From Acidimicrobiia bacterium (GTDB lineage Bacteria > Actinomycetota > Acidimicrobiia > IMCC26256 > JAENVU01), in assembly GCA_025357995.1 (NCBI GenBank), contig JANYLF010000063.1, forward strand, positions 1 through 16,557: 16,557 nucleotides of DNA, in the 5' to 3' direction. A program made the translations under genes and the position numbers. Every line of letters starts with the position of its first letter. Within the stretch, counting starts at the first letter, position 1. A model generated the notes under the pieces. That model saw only the letters and a list, made by a program, of their open reading frames with translations. It had not been told where the DNA came from and did no database searches. Below, piece by piece: positions 6,395-13,504 of the stretch.

Positions 6395-9106
6395 ATGGAT
6401 CCGGATCCGCGAGTCGTGCTCGACGCGCGGCTCGACGGAGGGCAGGTCTGGATCGTCACCGACCCGGACGACACACTGCGCACGCCATCGGCTGAGCTTG
6501 CGCCCATCCTCGGGGCCAAGGCGCGACCGCAATTCCGGTCGTTCTGGGTCGCGCCCACCGGGTTCGAACGGCGCTGGACCGTCGCGGTCGACGAACCCAC
6601 CGCGTTCCGAGCACTCCTCGAACACCAGTGGCCGGTCTCCCCCGCGCTGGGCGCGCTCCTCGAGGTCTACGTGGAGGCCGAGCAAATAGTCGAGCGCGGT
6701 CACGTGCTGCCCGCGCCGGTGCCCAACGCGTCGGTGGGGTGGGCCGCGGCACCCGACCGGACCGGTGTCGAGCGTTGGCGCGCCGCGGTCGACGCCGCGC
6801 GCGCTCTCCATCCCGACGCCAACGAACTTGCCGATCTCCTCGTCCACACCATCGCGCTCACCCACATCGGCGAACTCCCGCGCTCCATCCACGGCCGCGC
6901 GCCGACGCCTGCGATGTTGCGCTGGTCGCAGCGCGTCGCGGCTCGGCGGCGGACCGGGGGGAGTCTCGTCTTGCGACTCGACGAGTCACCCGACGGTTTC
7001 GTGATCGTGCCGTGCGTGCAGGCGCGCCGTGCCACCACCGTGATCGTCGCGCTCGATGCCGACGACGCGAGCAGCGACGAAACCGCCGCGGACGCGCTCG
7101 GTGCTCCCACCGAAGACCTCACCGAGCTCATCGGCCACGAATGGCACGCGGCCGGCCGGGCGTGGGCCATGCTGCGCGATCGGCGACCGACGCCAATCAA
7201 CCTCGAGCTCAGCGACGTGATCGAACTCGTGGAACGCGCCGCGCCCCGTCTCGACGATGCCGGTATCGCAGTCATGCTCCCGGCCCACCTCGGGCGGCGC
7301 CGCACCGCGACCCGTCGACTCAAGGTGTCGGGCCAAGCCGCCGGCCTCGACGTCGCGAGCCTCACCCTCACCGGCGAGGTCCGCATCGACGGAACGATGC
7401 TCACTCCGGCCGAGCTCCACACGCTCGTACGCGCCCAACAAGACCTCGTTTCGGTGGGGGGTCGGTGGACGTTTCTCGCCGACGGTGAACGCGCGCGTAT
7501 CGCCGCGTTCGTGCGTCGGCTCGGAGACGCGAACGCGGCCACCGTGCTCGAAGCCGCGGCGGAAGCAGCCACCGACGACGACACCGAGCTCGACGTGGAG
7601 ATCGATCCCACGAGCTGGCTCGCCCGCGCGCTGGTGGGCTCGTGGCAACCCGCTACGGCCGAGCGGGTGACGGTCCCCGCCGCCGTCAAGATCCCACTGC
7701 GCCACTACCAGGGCGACGGGCTCGACTGGTTGGTGTGGCTCGAACGGAACCAGCTCGGCGGGATCCTCGCCGACGACATGGGGCTCGGAAAAACGGCGAT
7801 GCTGCTCGCGCTCGTCGCACACGATCACGCGGGTCCCACCCTGGTGGTCGCGCCGACGTCGGTCGTAGGGAACTGGGTCCGCGAATCCGAGCGGTTCACA
7901 CCGGGCCTGCGGATCGCGGTGCACCACGGAGGCACGCGGGGTGATCCCGTTCCGACGGCGGCACAGTCCGACATCGTCGTCACGAGCTACGGGCTCTTGC
8001 GTCGAGACGCGCGCCTCGCGACCGTCGCGTGGCACCGGGTGGTGCTCGACGAAGCTCAGGCCATCAAGAACGCCCAGACCGCCACGGCCAAGGCCGCACG
8101 CGCGCTCACCGCGACCCATCACATTGCCGCAACCGGCACACCCGTCGAGAACGACATCGACGAGCTGTGGAGCATCATGCGGTTCGCGAACCCGGGTCTA
8201 CTCGGCAGCCGCGCGTCGTTCGGCGATCACTACCGCATGACCGGCGAGCCCGACGATGACGACGCTCGGCTCGCGCACCTCCGCGCCAGAGTTGCGGCCT
8301 TTATCTGTCGGCGGACCAAGACCGATCCGGGCATCGTCGACGAGCTGCCCGAACGCATCGTGGTGCGCAACGACTGCATGCTCACGCCGGAGCAAGTGGC
8401 GCTCTACGAATCGACGGCCGCCGCGATGCTCGGAGACGTCGAAGGCGCGCCCGACGAGAAGCGCCGACGACTGCACGTGTTTGCCGGGATCGCGAAGCTC
8501 AAACAGATTTGCAACCACCCCGCGAGCCTCATCGAATCCGATACGTCGGATCTCGCCGGGCGTTCGGGCAAGCTCGACCGGTTGGTGGAACTCACCCGCG
8601 AGATCCTCGCGGAGGACGAAGCGGTCGTGGTGTTCAGCCAGTACTCCACCTTCCTGCGCCGCGTGGCGCCGCATCTCGCGGCACAGCTCGACGTGCCGGT
8701 GCCGATCCTGCACGGTGGCGTGGCCCGCGCTCGGCGCGACACCATCGTCGAGAAGTTTGGAGCCGAGCGCGGCGCCGGGGTGCTCGCGGTTTCGCTGAGG
8801 GCCGGTGGTACCGGGCTCAACCTCGTGCGCGCCAACCACGTGATCCACTTTGACCGTTGGTGGAACCCGGCCGTCGAAGACCAGGCCTCGGACCGCGTAT
8901 GGCGCATCGGTCAGACCAAAGGGGTGGTGGTGCACACGCTGGTGTGCCCCGGAACGATCGAGGAACGCATCGCGGCGGTGATCGAGCGCAAGCGCGCGCT
9001 CGCCGGATCGGTCATCACCTCGACCGACACGCTGATCACCGCGCTCGACTCCACCGAGCTCGCCGCGTTCGTGGCTCTCGACCTGACCCAAGCGACCGGC
9101 GCGTGA
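6395..9106 (+). CDS. SNF2-family DEAD/DEAH-box helicase-like ATPase
   Basis: This 903-residue protein is a bacterial SNF2 ATPase, a motor that moves along double-stranded DNA or strips proteins from nucleic acid using ATP. The N-terminal half (to about residue 420) carries the bacterial SNF2-associated region, with LVERAAPRLDDAGIAVMLP typical of it. The first RecA lobe has LRHYQGDGLDWL, motif I ADDMGLGKT (D461 to T467), motif II DEAQ at 552-555 and motif III ATGTPVEND. The second lobe has VVVFSQYSTFL, LHGGVARARRD, SLRAGGTGLNL and motif VI QASDRVWRIGQ (830-840) with the arginine finger. All core motifs are present. The start at 6395 is set by the promoter spacing and avoids overlap with the DUF2786 gene. 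Only seven bases separate it from the SWIM gene, a recurrent pairing in actinobacteria. The cellular role is unproven; repair or transcription recycling is likely. Confidence 0.93.
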   Translation: MDPDPRVVLDARLDGGQVWIVTDPDDTLRTPSAELAPILGAKARPQFRSFWVAPTGFERRWTVAVDEPTAFRALLEHQWPVSPALGALLEVYVEAEQIVERGHVLPAPVPNASVGWAAAPDRTGVERWRAAVDAARALHPDANELADLLVHTIALTHIGELPRSIHGRAPTPAMLRWSQRVAARRRTGGSLVLRLDESPDGFVIVPCVQARRATTVIVALDADDASSDETAADALGAPTEDLTELIGHEWHAAGRAWAMLRDRRPTPINLELSDVIELVERAAPRLDDAGIAVMLPAHLGRRRTATRRLKVSGQAAGLDVASLTLTGEVRIDGTMLTPAELHTLVRAQQDLVSVGGRWTFLADGERARIAAFVRRLGDANAATVLEAAAEAATDDDTELDVEIDPTSWLARALVGSWQPATAERVTVPAAVKIPLRHYQGDGLDWLVWLERNQLGGILADDMGLGKTAMLLALVAHDHAGPTLVVAPTSVVGNWVRESERFTPGLRIAVHHGGTRGDPVPTAAQSDIVVTSYGLLRRDARLATVAWHRVVLDEAQAIKNAQTATAKAARALTATHHIAATGTPVENDIDELWSIMRFANPGLLGSRASFGDHYRMTGEPDDDDARLAHLRARVAAFICRRTKTDPGIVDELPERIVVRNDCMLTPEQVALYESTAAAMLGDVEGAPDEKRRRLHVFAGIAKLKQICNHPASLIESDTSDLAGRSGKLDRLVELTREILAEDEAVVVFSQYSTFLRRVAPHLAAQLDVPVPILHGGVARARRDTIVEKFGAERGAGVLAVSLRAGGTGLNLVRANHVIHFDRWWNPAVEDQASDRVWRIGQTKGVVVHTLVCPGTIEERIAAVIERKRALAGSVITSTDTLITALDSTELAAFVALDLTQATGA

Positions 9107-9113
9107 GACCGCG

Positions 9114-9884
9114 ATGAGTTGGTGGGACGAGTGGGGTCCGGCCCTGCCGGTCGAGGGTGGGCTCGTGGTATCGGGCACGATGCGCGCGGCGCGCCTCGGA
9201 GAGCGGCCCAAGAGCGTCGGGAGCGACATCATTCGCCGGATGCTCGAGAGTGTGAACACCGGGATCGCGACGCGCGGTCGCAGCTACGCGCGGAACGGAC
9301 AGACGGTGACCATGACCATCGAGAAGGGTCGTATTCACGCGACCGTGCAAGGGTCCGCCGCGACGCCGTACTCCGTGACGATCGCGTGCACGGTGCCGGA
9401 AGATCGTCGCCAACGGCTCATCGAGGCATTCGAGCACGCGCTCGTCGATCCGTCGAAGGGCATTCCCGCGCGCGGCACCCCGGCCCTGCGCGACGAAATC
9501 GATACCTGCGCGCTGCTCGACGGCGTCGACATAACGGCGAAGTGCACCTGTCCATACGGGGAAGTGTGCAAGCACTGCATCGCGCTGGCCTACGTGGCGG
9601 CGGATCGCCTCGACGGATCACCGATCGCCGTGGCCACCTTCATGGGTGTGCGCGACGACGACCTGTCCGCGGCAAGGGGCACGCGTGATTCCACGCCCAA
9701 CCCGCCGAGCGTTCCCGAATATGACGCGCGTCGCCAAGCCAAACTCGCGCGCACGCTGGCCCGCCTCGACGGGCGCGCCGCTCCGAGCGCCGACGACGTC
9801 ATCCGTCGCGCCAGCAAGGTCTTGCGGCCACCCGCGTCGGTCGCGGAACAACTTGGTCTCGGCCCCGCCGAGGAACGCTCATAA
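9114..9884 (+). CDS. SWIM zinc-finger family protein, partner of the SNF2 ATPase
   Basis: The protein has 256 residues and begins MSWWDEWGP, a start commonly seen in actinobacterial SWIM proteins. The SWIM motif CxCx5CxH is complete: C144, C146, C152 and H154 within KCTCPYGEVCKHC. SWIM fingers bind zinc and mediate contact with DNA or protein, and in bacteria they occur next to SNF2 ATPases, as here. The segment before it (IATRGRSYARNGQTV) is the usual lead-in, in which the 'G..Y...G.V' pattern precedes the finger. The tail after about residue 175 is variable and charged. The ATG at 9114 follows the SNF2 stop by seven bases, so the two are probably co-transcribed. The gene converges on the glycosyltransferase gene with only six bases between stops. 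Confidence 0.9.
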   Translation: MSWWDEWGPALPVEGGLVVSGTMRAARLGERPKSVGSDIIRRMLESVNTGIATRGRSYARNGQTVTMTIEKGRIHATVQGSAATPYSVTIACTVPEDRRQRLIEAFEHALVDPSKGIPARGTPALRDEIDTCALLDGVDITAKCTCPYGEVCKHCIALAYVAADRLDGSPIAVATFMGVRDDDLSAARGTRDSTPNPPSVPEYDARRQAKLARTLARLDGRAAPSADDVIRRASKVLRPPASVAEQLGLGPAEERS

Positions 9885-9890
9885 CTCGAG

Positions 9891-11048
9891 TCAGCCGGCG
9901 TGGCGAATACGGGCCTCGGCGATCACCCGAATGAGCTCCGCAGTCGTCTTGCGCGCGTCGAAGCGATCGTTCGCCCGCGCGAGCGCCGCGGCACCCATAC
10001 GCGCCCGAAGCTCGTCGTCCCCCAGCAGCTTTTCGATCGCCGCCGCGATCGCGATGTCGTCGCCGGGCGCCACCATCAGGCTCGTCTCACCGTCGACCAC
10101 CATCTCGGGGATCCCGCCGACGGGCGTGGCGACGACCGGAAGTCCTGCGAACATCGCCTCGAGTACCGAATACGGAGACTTGTCGATCTCGCTCGGGAGC
10201 GCGAACACCGCTGAGCGGGCCAGCATCGCGGTGAGCCGAGGGTCGCCCGGCCTGAAGTCCGAGAACACCCGCACGCCGGGCTCGGGTGTCACTGGTTCGG
10301 GAGTCACCAGATTGAGCACGCACTGGCCCCGCAGGCGCGCGCGAAACGCGCGCAAGAGTGCCCAACCACCCTTGCGCTCCATCGAGTTGCCGGTGAACGT
10401 CACTTCGGGCAACGCGTTGGTGTCGACCTCGACCTCCGGCGCGGGTTCGGGGGGAAGGATGCCAAACGGGATCACTCGCAGTCGGTCCGGCCCGAGGTCG
10501 TAACGATCACGGATCGCGGTCGCGCACCATTCGGACTGCGCCACCACAATCGTTGCCGAGCGAAACACGCGTTCCTCGAAGTGCTCGCCGACGCGCGCAG
10601 TGGCAGGTGTGAAACGCGCGGGGTGACGGAACGGGAGTTGTACAGAGTTCTGCGCGGCCGAGCCGTCGGTCGAGACCACCGACGGATGCGCGCGCAATTC
10701 GTTGGTCGATCGCAGAGCGGCGTGTTGAGAATAGATGTGGATCGCGCCGGTGGCTCCGGCGGCGATCGCCTCACGCAACATTCGACGCGCAGTGGTCGAC
10801 AACGCGAGCTGCGAGCGGATCGGCGCAAGATCGATATCGACACGCGCCAAGACTGGAAGCCGCACGCCGACGACGCGCCGGACGAACGAACGCGGAGGGA
10901 TGTCGAGCGCGAGACAGTTGATCTCAGGGTGGAGCGCCAGCGCCCGATAGATGTTGAGGTGCATGGTGGCGTGGCCGCCGATGTTCTCGTTGACCAGGAT
11001 CAACCGACCGACGTCGGGCCACGGCTCTGCCATGTTCATCGCCACCAC
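9891..11048 (-). CDS. Glycosyltransferase family 4 (GT-B fold)
   Basis: This 385-residue retaining glycosyltransferase moves a sugar from a nucleotide-sugar donor to a lipid, glycan or small acceptor at the cytoplasmic side of the membrane. The N-terminal acceptor domain starts with LILVNENIGGHATMHLNIYRAL (16-37), containing the glycine loop. The hinge and donor domain follow, with RVIPFGI (191-197), FTGNSMERKGGWALLRAF (218-235) and SPYSVLEAMFAGLPVVATPV (291-310). In this last block the second Glu of the EX7E donor-binding motif is E298, while the position eight residues earlier is K290. The start overlaps the menJ stop by one base, so the two genes are likely translated from one mRNA. GTG codons at 11048 and 11045 and ATGs at 11039 and 11033 are all possible starts. 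Donor and acceptor are unknown. Confidence 0.88.
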   Translation of the reverse strand: MVAMNMAEPWPDVGRLILVNENIGGHATMHLNIYRALALHPEINCLALDIPPRSFVRRVVGVRLPVLARVDIDLAPIRSQLALSTTARRMLREAIAAGATGAIHIYSQHAALRSTNELRAHPSVVSTDGSAAQNSVQLPFRHPARFTPATARVGEHFEERVFRSATIVVAQSEWCATAIRDRYDLGPDRLRVIPFGILPPEPAPEVEVDTNALPEVTFTGNSMERKGGWALLRAFRARLRGQCVLNLVTPEPVTPEPGVRVFSDFRPGDPRLTAMLARSAVFALPSEIDKSPYSVLEAMFAGLPVVATPVGGIPEMVVDGETSLMVAPGDDIAIAAAIEKLLGDDELRARMGAAALARANDRFDARKTTAELIRVIAEARIRHAG

Positions 11049-12379
11049 TACGCGCGTATCGGGACAGCACGCCGTGTACTCGAGCCCGAAATGCGTGACC
11101 CGCTGGGATCCGGCAGCGCACGCACGATGAGCTCGACCGCGGCGTAGACCGCCTCAGCCGGACCGATTTCATCGGGTCTGAGCAGATTGGCCATGATGCG
11201 CAGCACCCACTCCATAAGCGTGCGCGAATGCATCCCCACCCGGGTGAGTTCGCGCATGACCGCGGGGTTACCGATCAACTTCACGAAGATCCGAGCCACC
11301 TTGAAGTACAGGCCGTACACCTCGTCCAAGCGGTCGGGGTAGCGCGCCAGGGCCAACCCGTCTCCAGTGGTCAGCGCTTCACCGACTGCGTCGGCCACCA
11401 TCCGCCCGGTTTCGTACGCGTACGCGATGCCCTCGCCGTTGAAGGGGTTGATCGAACCGGCGGCGTCGCCGGCCACGATCCAGGTGGGACCCACCTTCGG
11501 CAGCACCGAGCCGCCGGTGGGGAGCTTGCCGCCCGTCGGTGGACCGCAGGACGTTTCTGGCGAAATCCCCCATCGAGCGGGCGCGGTCGCCACGAACGCG
11601 TCCATCAGCCGTGACGTGTTCACGGCCTTGAACCCGGTGAACGTGTCGAGCAGACCCGCGCCCACGTTCACCGTGCCGTCGCCAACGGGGAAGATCCAGC
11701 CGTAGCCCGGCATGTGATTGCCCTCGCGGTCGCGTAGGTCGAGGTGCGACTCGATCCAGGGGTCGTCGTGGAACGGACTGGTGAAATAGCCACGAATCGC
11801 CATACCCATCGGATACGACCGGTCCCGTTGGGTGCCAAGCGCTCGCCCAAACCGAGAGTTCGCGCCGTCGGCCACCACCACATACTTGGCTCGCACAATC
11901 TCCGTGGTCCCCGACTCTTTGCGGTGAATTGCCGCGCCGACGACGAAACCGGACTCCACGACGGGTTCGAGGGCCTCCGAGGCCTGCCACAAGGTTGCGC
12001 CGGCCTTCACCGCCCGATCGGCCACCATCTGGTCGAGATCACGGCGACGCACCACGTACCCATGCGACGGGAAATCGGGATGGCTCGGCCACTCCAACTC
12101 GAGCGTGATGCCGTGGGCAATCGATCGCAGGCCGTCGTACCGGTGGAAGTCCTCGAGCGGCGCACCCAACCCCATATCGGTGAGCTGTTTCACAGCCCGT
12201 GGCGTCAGGCCGTCGCCGCACGTCTTCTCCCGCGGGAACGTCTTCTTCTCGACCACGAGCACGGAATGGCCCTGCTCGGCCAGCCAGTATGCCGCCGCCG
12301 CGCCTGCAGGCCCTGCTCCCACCACCAGCACGTCGACTCGTTGGTCGCCACGACGCGCCACCGCGCTTGGTTCGGACAC
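11048..12379 (-). CDS. menJ: Geranylgeranyl reductase family flavoprotein, menaquinone reductase (MenJ-like)
   Basis: The protein (443 residues from GTG 12379) is an FAD-dependent reductase of isoprenoid double bonds. It closely resembles mycobacterial MenJ, which saturates one double bond of the menaquinone tail. The FAD Rossmann motif is VVGAGPAG (19-26), followed by KTCGDGLTPRA (the family's active-site loop, near 52-62), VVADGANSRFGRALG (about 168-182), YPMGMAIRGY, GYGWIFPVGDG (225-235) and GDAAGSINPFNGEGI (304-318, second FAD-contacting motif). The C-terminal helices carry MRELTRVGMHSRTLMEW, as in MenJ. GTG at 12379 puts the FAD motif about 15 residues in, normal for the family; TTG at 12421 or GTG at 12415 are alternatives. 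It is divergent from the respiratory operon at 12545, whose complex would use menaquinol. A related archaeal-lipid type reductase is less likely. Confidence 0.85.
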   Translation of the reverse strand: MSEPSAVARRGDQRVDVLVVGAGPAGAAAAYWLAEQGHSVLVVEKKTFPREKTCGDGLTPRAVKQLTDMGLGAPLEDFHRYDGLRSIAHGITLELEWPSHPDFPSHGYVVRRRDLDQMVADRAVKAGATLWQASEALEPVVESGFVVGAAIHRKESGTTEIVRAKYVVVADGANSRFGRALGTQRDRSYPMGMAIRGYFTSPFHDDPWIESHLDLRDREGNHMPGYGWIFPVGDGTVNVGAGLLDTFTGFKAVNTSRLMDAFVATAPARWGISPETSCGPPTGGKLPTGGSVLPKVGPTWIVAGDAAGSINPFNGEGIAYAYETGRMVADAVGEALTTGDGLALARYPDRLDEVYGLYFKVARIFVKLIGNPAVMRELTRVGMHSRTLMEWVLRIMANLLRPDEIGPAEAVYAAVELIVRALPDPSGSRISGSSTRRAVPIRA

Positions 12380-12425
12380 GCATACATCGTCCCACGCCGA
12401 CGCCCGTCGGGGCACACGCAAAGAT

Positions 12426-12440
12426 GTGGCTCCGAGCCAC
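12426..12440. promoter_or_regulatory. Perfect 15-base palindrome between menJ and the respiratory operon, operator candidate
   Basis: GTGGCTC at 12426-12432 is the exact inverse complement of GAGCCAC at 12434-12440, with one base at the centre. It lies 47 bases before the menJ start on one side. On the other it sits 21 bases before the TAGCGT box of the respiratory operon, overlapping its -35 region. A one-base centre is too tight for an RNA hairpin, so binding by a dimeric repressor or activator is more likely. Confidence 0.5.
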
Positions 12441-12461
12441 TCGATGTGTCCATCCGCGATC

Positions 12462-12467
12462 TAGCGT
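12462..12467 (+). promoter_or_regulatory. Candidate -10 box (TAGCGT) for the respiratory operon
   Basis: TAGCGT matches TANNNT and lies in the divergent gap. It would give a leader of about 70 bases before the first gene, which has a strong Shine-Dalgarno sequence (AGGAGGG at 12527-12533). No clear -35 box is visible, which would fit a promoter needing an activator. Confidence 0.35.
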
Positions 12468-12544
12468 GGTAGAGAAACGCCCCGCAGAAGGGTCCGGGCG
12501 CGATATCGGGGACATCGGCTCGCCCCAGGAGGGATCAACGGTTC

Positions 12545-13060
12545 ATGCCCAACGTTCTACGCAACCTGGGGAACTGGTCCGGTCTCCATTTCCTCGCGCC
12601 AAATGGGCGACTCATCTGGTTCAGCCTCATCACGTTCGTGCTGATCGGTCTGGTGATGCGCAAACTGCGCACCCCGAAGCCGGACCGCCCCACCACGTGG
12701 GCCGAGGCCATGGCCGGCGCGTTCTTCACGTTCGCGATGTTCCTCCTCATGTACGCGATCATCCCGAGCGAGTTCATCGGCGCAACCGACAAGTACTGGC
12801 GTCTTTCCACCAACCGGTACATCATCAAGTCGACGACCGCAGTCCCGTTCAACCACGCGTGGAACTGGCCGTTCTCGATCGACCTTCAGCACGGCCTCCG
12901 CGACATCCTCGTCGTGCTCATCTACCTCATCTTCTTCGGTCTCAACATCGCGGTATTCGTGTTGTGGCAGAAGCGCCCGACGGTGAGTGAAGCCGCCGAG
13001 CGCGAACCGGTCCCCGTGGGCACATCGCGATTCGGTCGTCCCCTGAAGGCCAAGGCCTGA
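12545..13060 (+). CDS. Uncharacterised three-helix membrane protein, first gene of the respiratory operon
   Basis: I do not recognise a family for this 171-residue protein. Three membrane helices are visible: about residues 23-40, 54-74 and 119-142. The loop between helices 2 and 3 is rich in aromatic and polar residues (NHAWNWPFSIDLQHGLRD, about 103-120), with H104 and H116. The C-terminus is basic and ends in PLKAKA, probably in the cytoplasm. There is no cysteine, so it binds no iron-sulfur cluster; a heme role for the histidines is only a guess. AGGAGGG at 12527-12533 precedes the ATG by 11 bases. Its stop is one base before the ferredoxin start, implying tight coupling and perhaps a role as membrane anchor for that ferredoxin or as an accessory subunit of the quinol:cytochrome complex downstream. 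Confidence 0.85.
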   Translation: MPNVLRNLGNWSGLHFLAPNGRLIWFSLITFVLIGLVMRKLRTPKPDRPTTWAEAMAGAFFTFAMFLLMYAIIPSEFIGATDKYWRLSTNRYIIKSTTAVPFNHAWNWPFSIDLQHGLRDILVVLIYLIFFGLNIAVFVLWQKRPTVSEAAEREPVPVGTSRFGRPLKAKA

Positions 13061-13061
13061 C

Positions 13062-13475
13062 ATGGCGAAGACCGACGCGAACCCGCCGATGCCGGAGTTC
13101 GTGACCGACTACGTGCTCCAGGAGGTGGACCCCACCTTTCTGACCGCCGCGGTCAAGCCCAAGCAGTTCCTGCACATCGATCAATCCGAATGCATCATGT
13201 GCGAAGGCTGCGTGGACATCTGCCCCTGGAAGTGCATCCACATGGTGTCGGTCGGCGCGATCGACGCGGCCGTCGGCACCGAACGACCCGGCGAGGACCC
13301 GCGCGACCACGTGGCGTTCATCGTCGACGAAGACGTGTGCACGCGCTGCGCTCTGTGCGTAGATCGGTGCCCGACCGGTGTCATCATCCTCGGCAAGTTG
13401 GCGCCCCAAGACGCGGCCGGCGACCCACACTCACGCACCAACCGCCACGGCTACAGCTACGGCGTCCGGTTCTAA
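13062..13475 (+). CDS. 2[4Fe-4S] ferredoxin encoded inside a cytochrome bc/b6f-type operon
   Basis: The protein has 137 residues and two complete CxxCxxCxxxCP cluster motifs: C44, C47, C50 and C54 (CIMCEGCVDICP), then C93, C96, C99 and C103 (CTRCALCVDRCP). The two clusters are separated by about 35 residues, a longer insert than in small clostridial ferredoxins; an extra C58 follows the first motif. It has an N-terminal segment of about 40 residues and a C-terminal tail ending HGYSYGVRF. There is no membrane helix or export signal, so the clusters are expected on the cytoplasmic side. It is not NuoI: no complex I genes adjoin it. Placement one base after a membrane-protein gene and 29 bases before cytochrome b suggests it passes electrons to or from the complex. 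The donor is unknown. Confidence 0.93.
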   Translation: MAKTDANPPMPEFVTDYVLQEVDPTFLTAAVKPKQFLHIDQSECIMCEGCVDICPWKCIHMVSVGAIDAAVGTERPGEDPRDHVAFIVDEDVCTRCALCVDRCPTGVIILGKLAPQDAAGDPHSRTNRHGYSYGVRF

Positions 13476-13504
13476 GACCCACACGACGGTAAGGAGAAGC
13501 GCTC

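Noticed and set aside
8198..9259. A 353-codon open frame on the minus strand opposite the SNF2 and SWIM genes
   Set aside because: The plus strand carries the full set of SNF2 motifs here; the minus frame shows no family features and no ribosome site.
1403..11048. A single exopolysaccharide biosynthesis cluster
   Set aside because: Kinase, deacetylase and glycosyltransferase are on different strands and separated by unrelated genes; there is no flippase, polymerase or priming transferase in the window.
12380..12421. TTG start at 12421 (or GTG 12415) for menJ
   Set aside because: It adds 12-14 residues with no family resemblance and brings the start within five bases of the palindrome; GTG 12379 gives the normal family N-terminus. 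This is not fully excluded.
13062..13475. Ferredoxin as complex I subunit NuoI
   Set aside because: It has two CxxCxxCxxxCP motifs like NuoI, but no nuo genes adjoin it and the flanking segments do not resemble NuoI.
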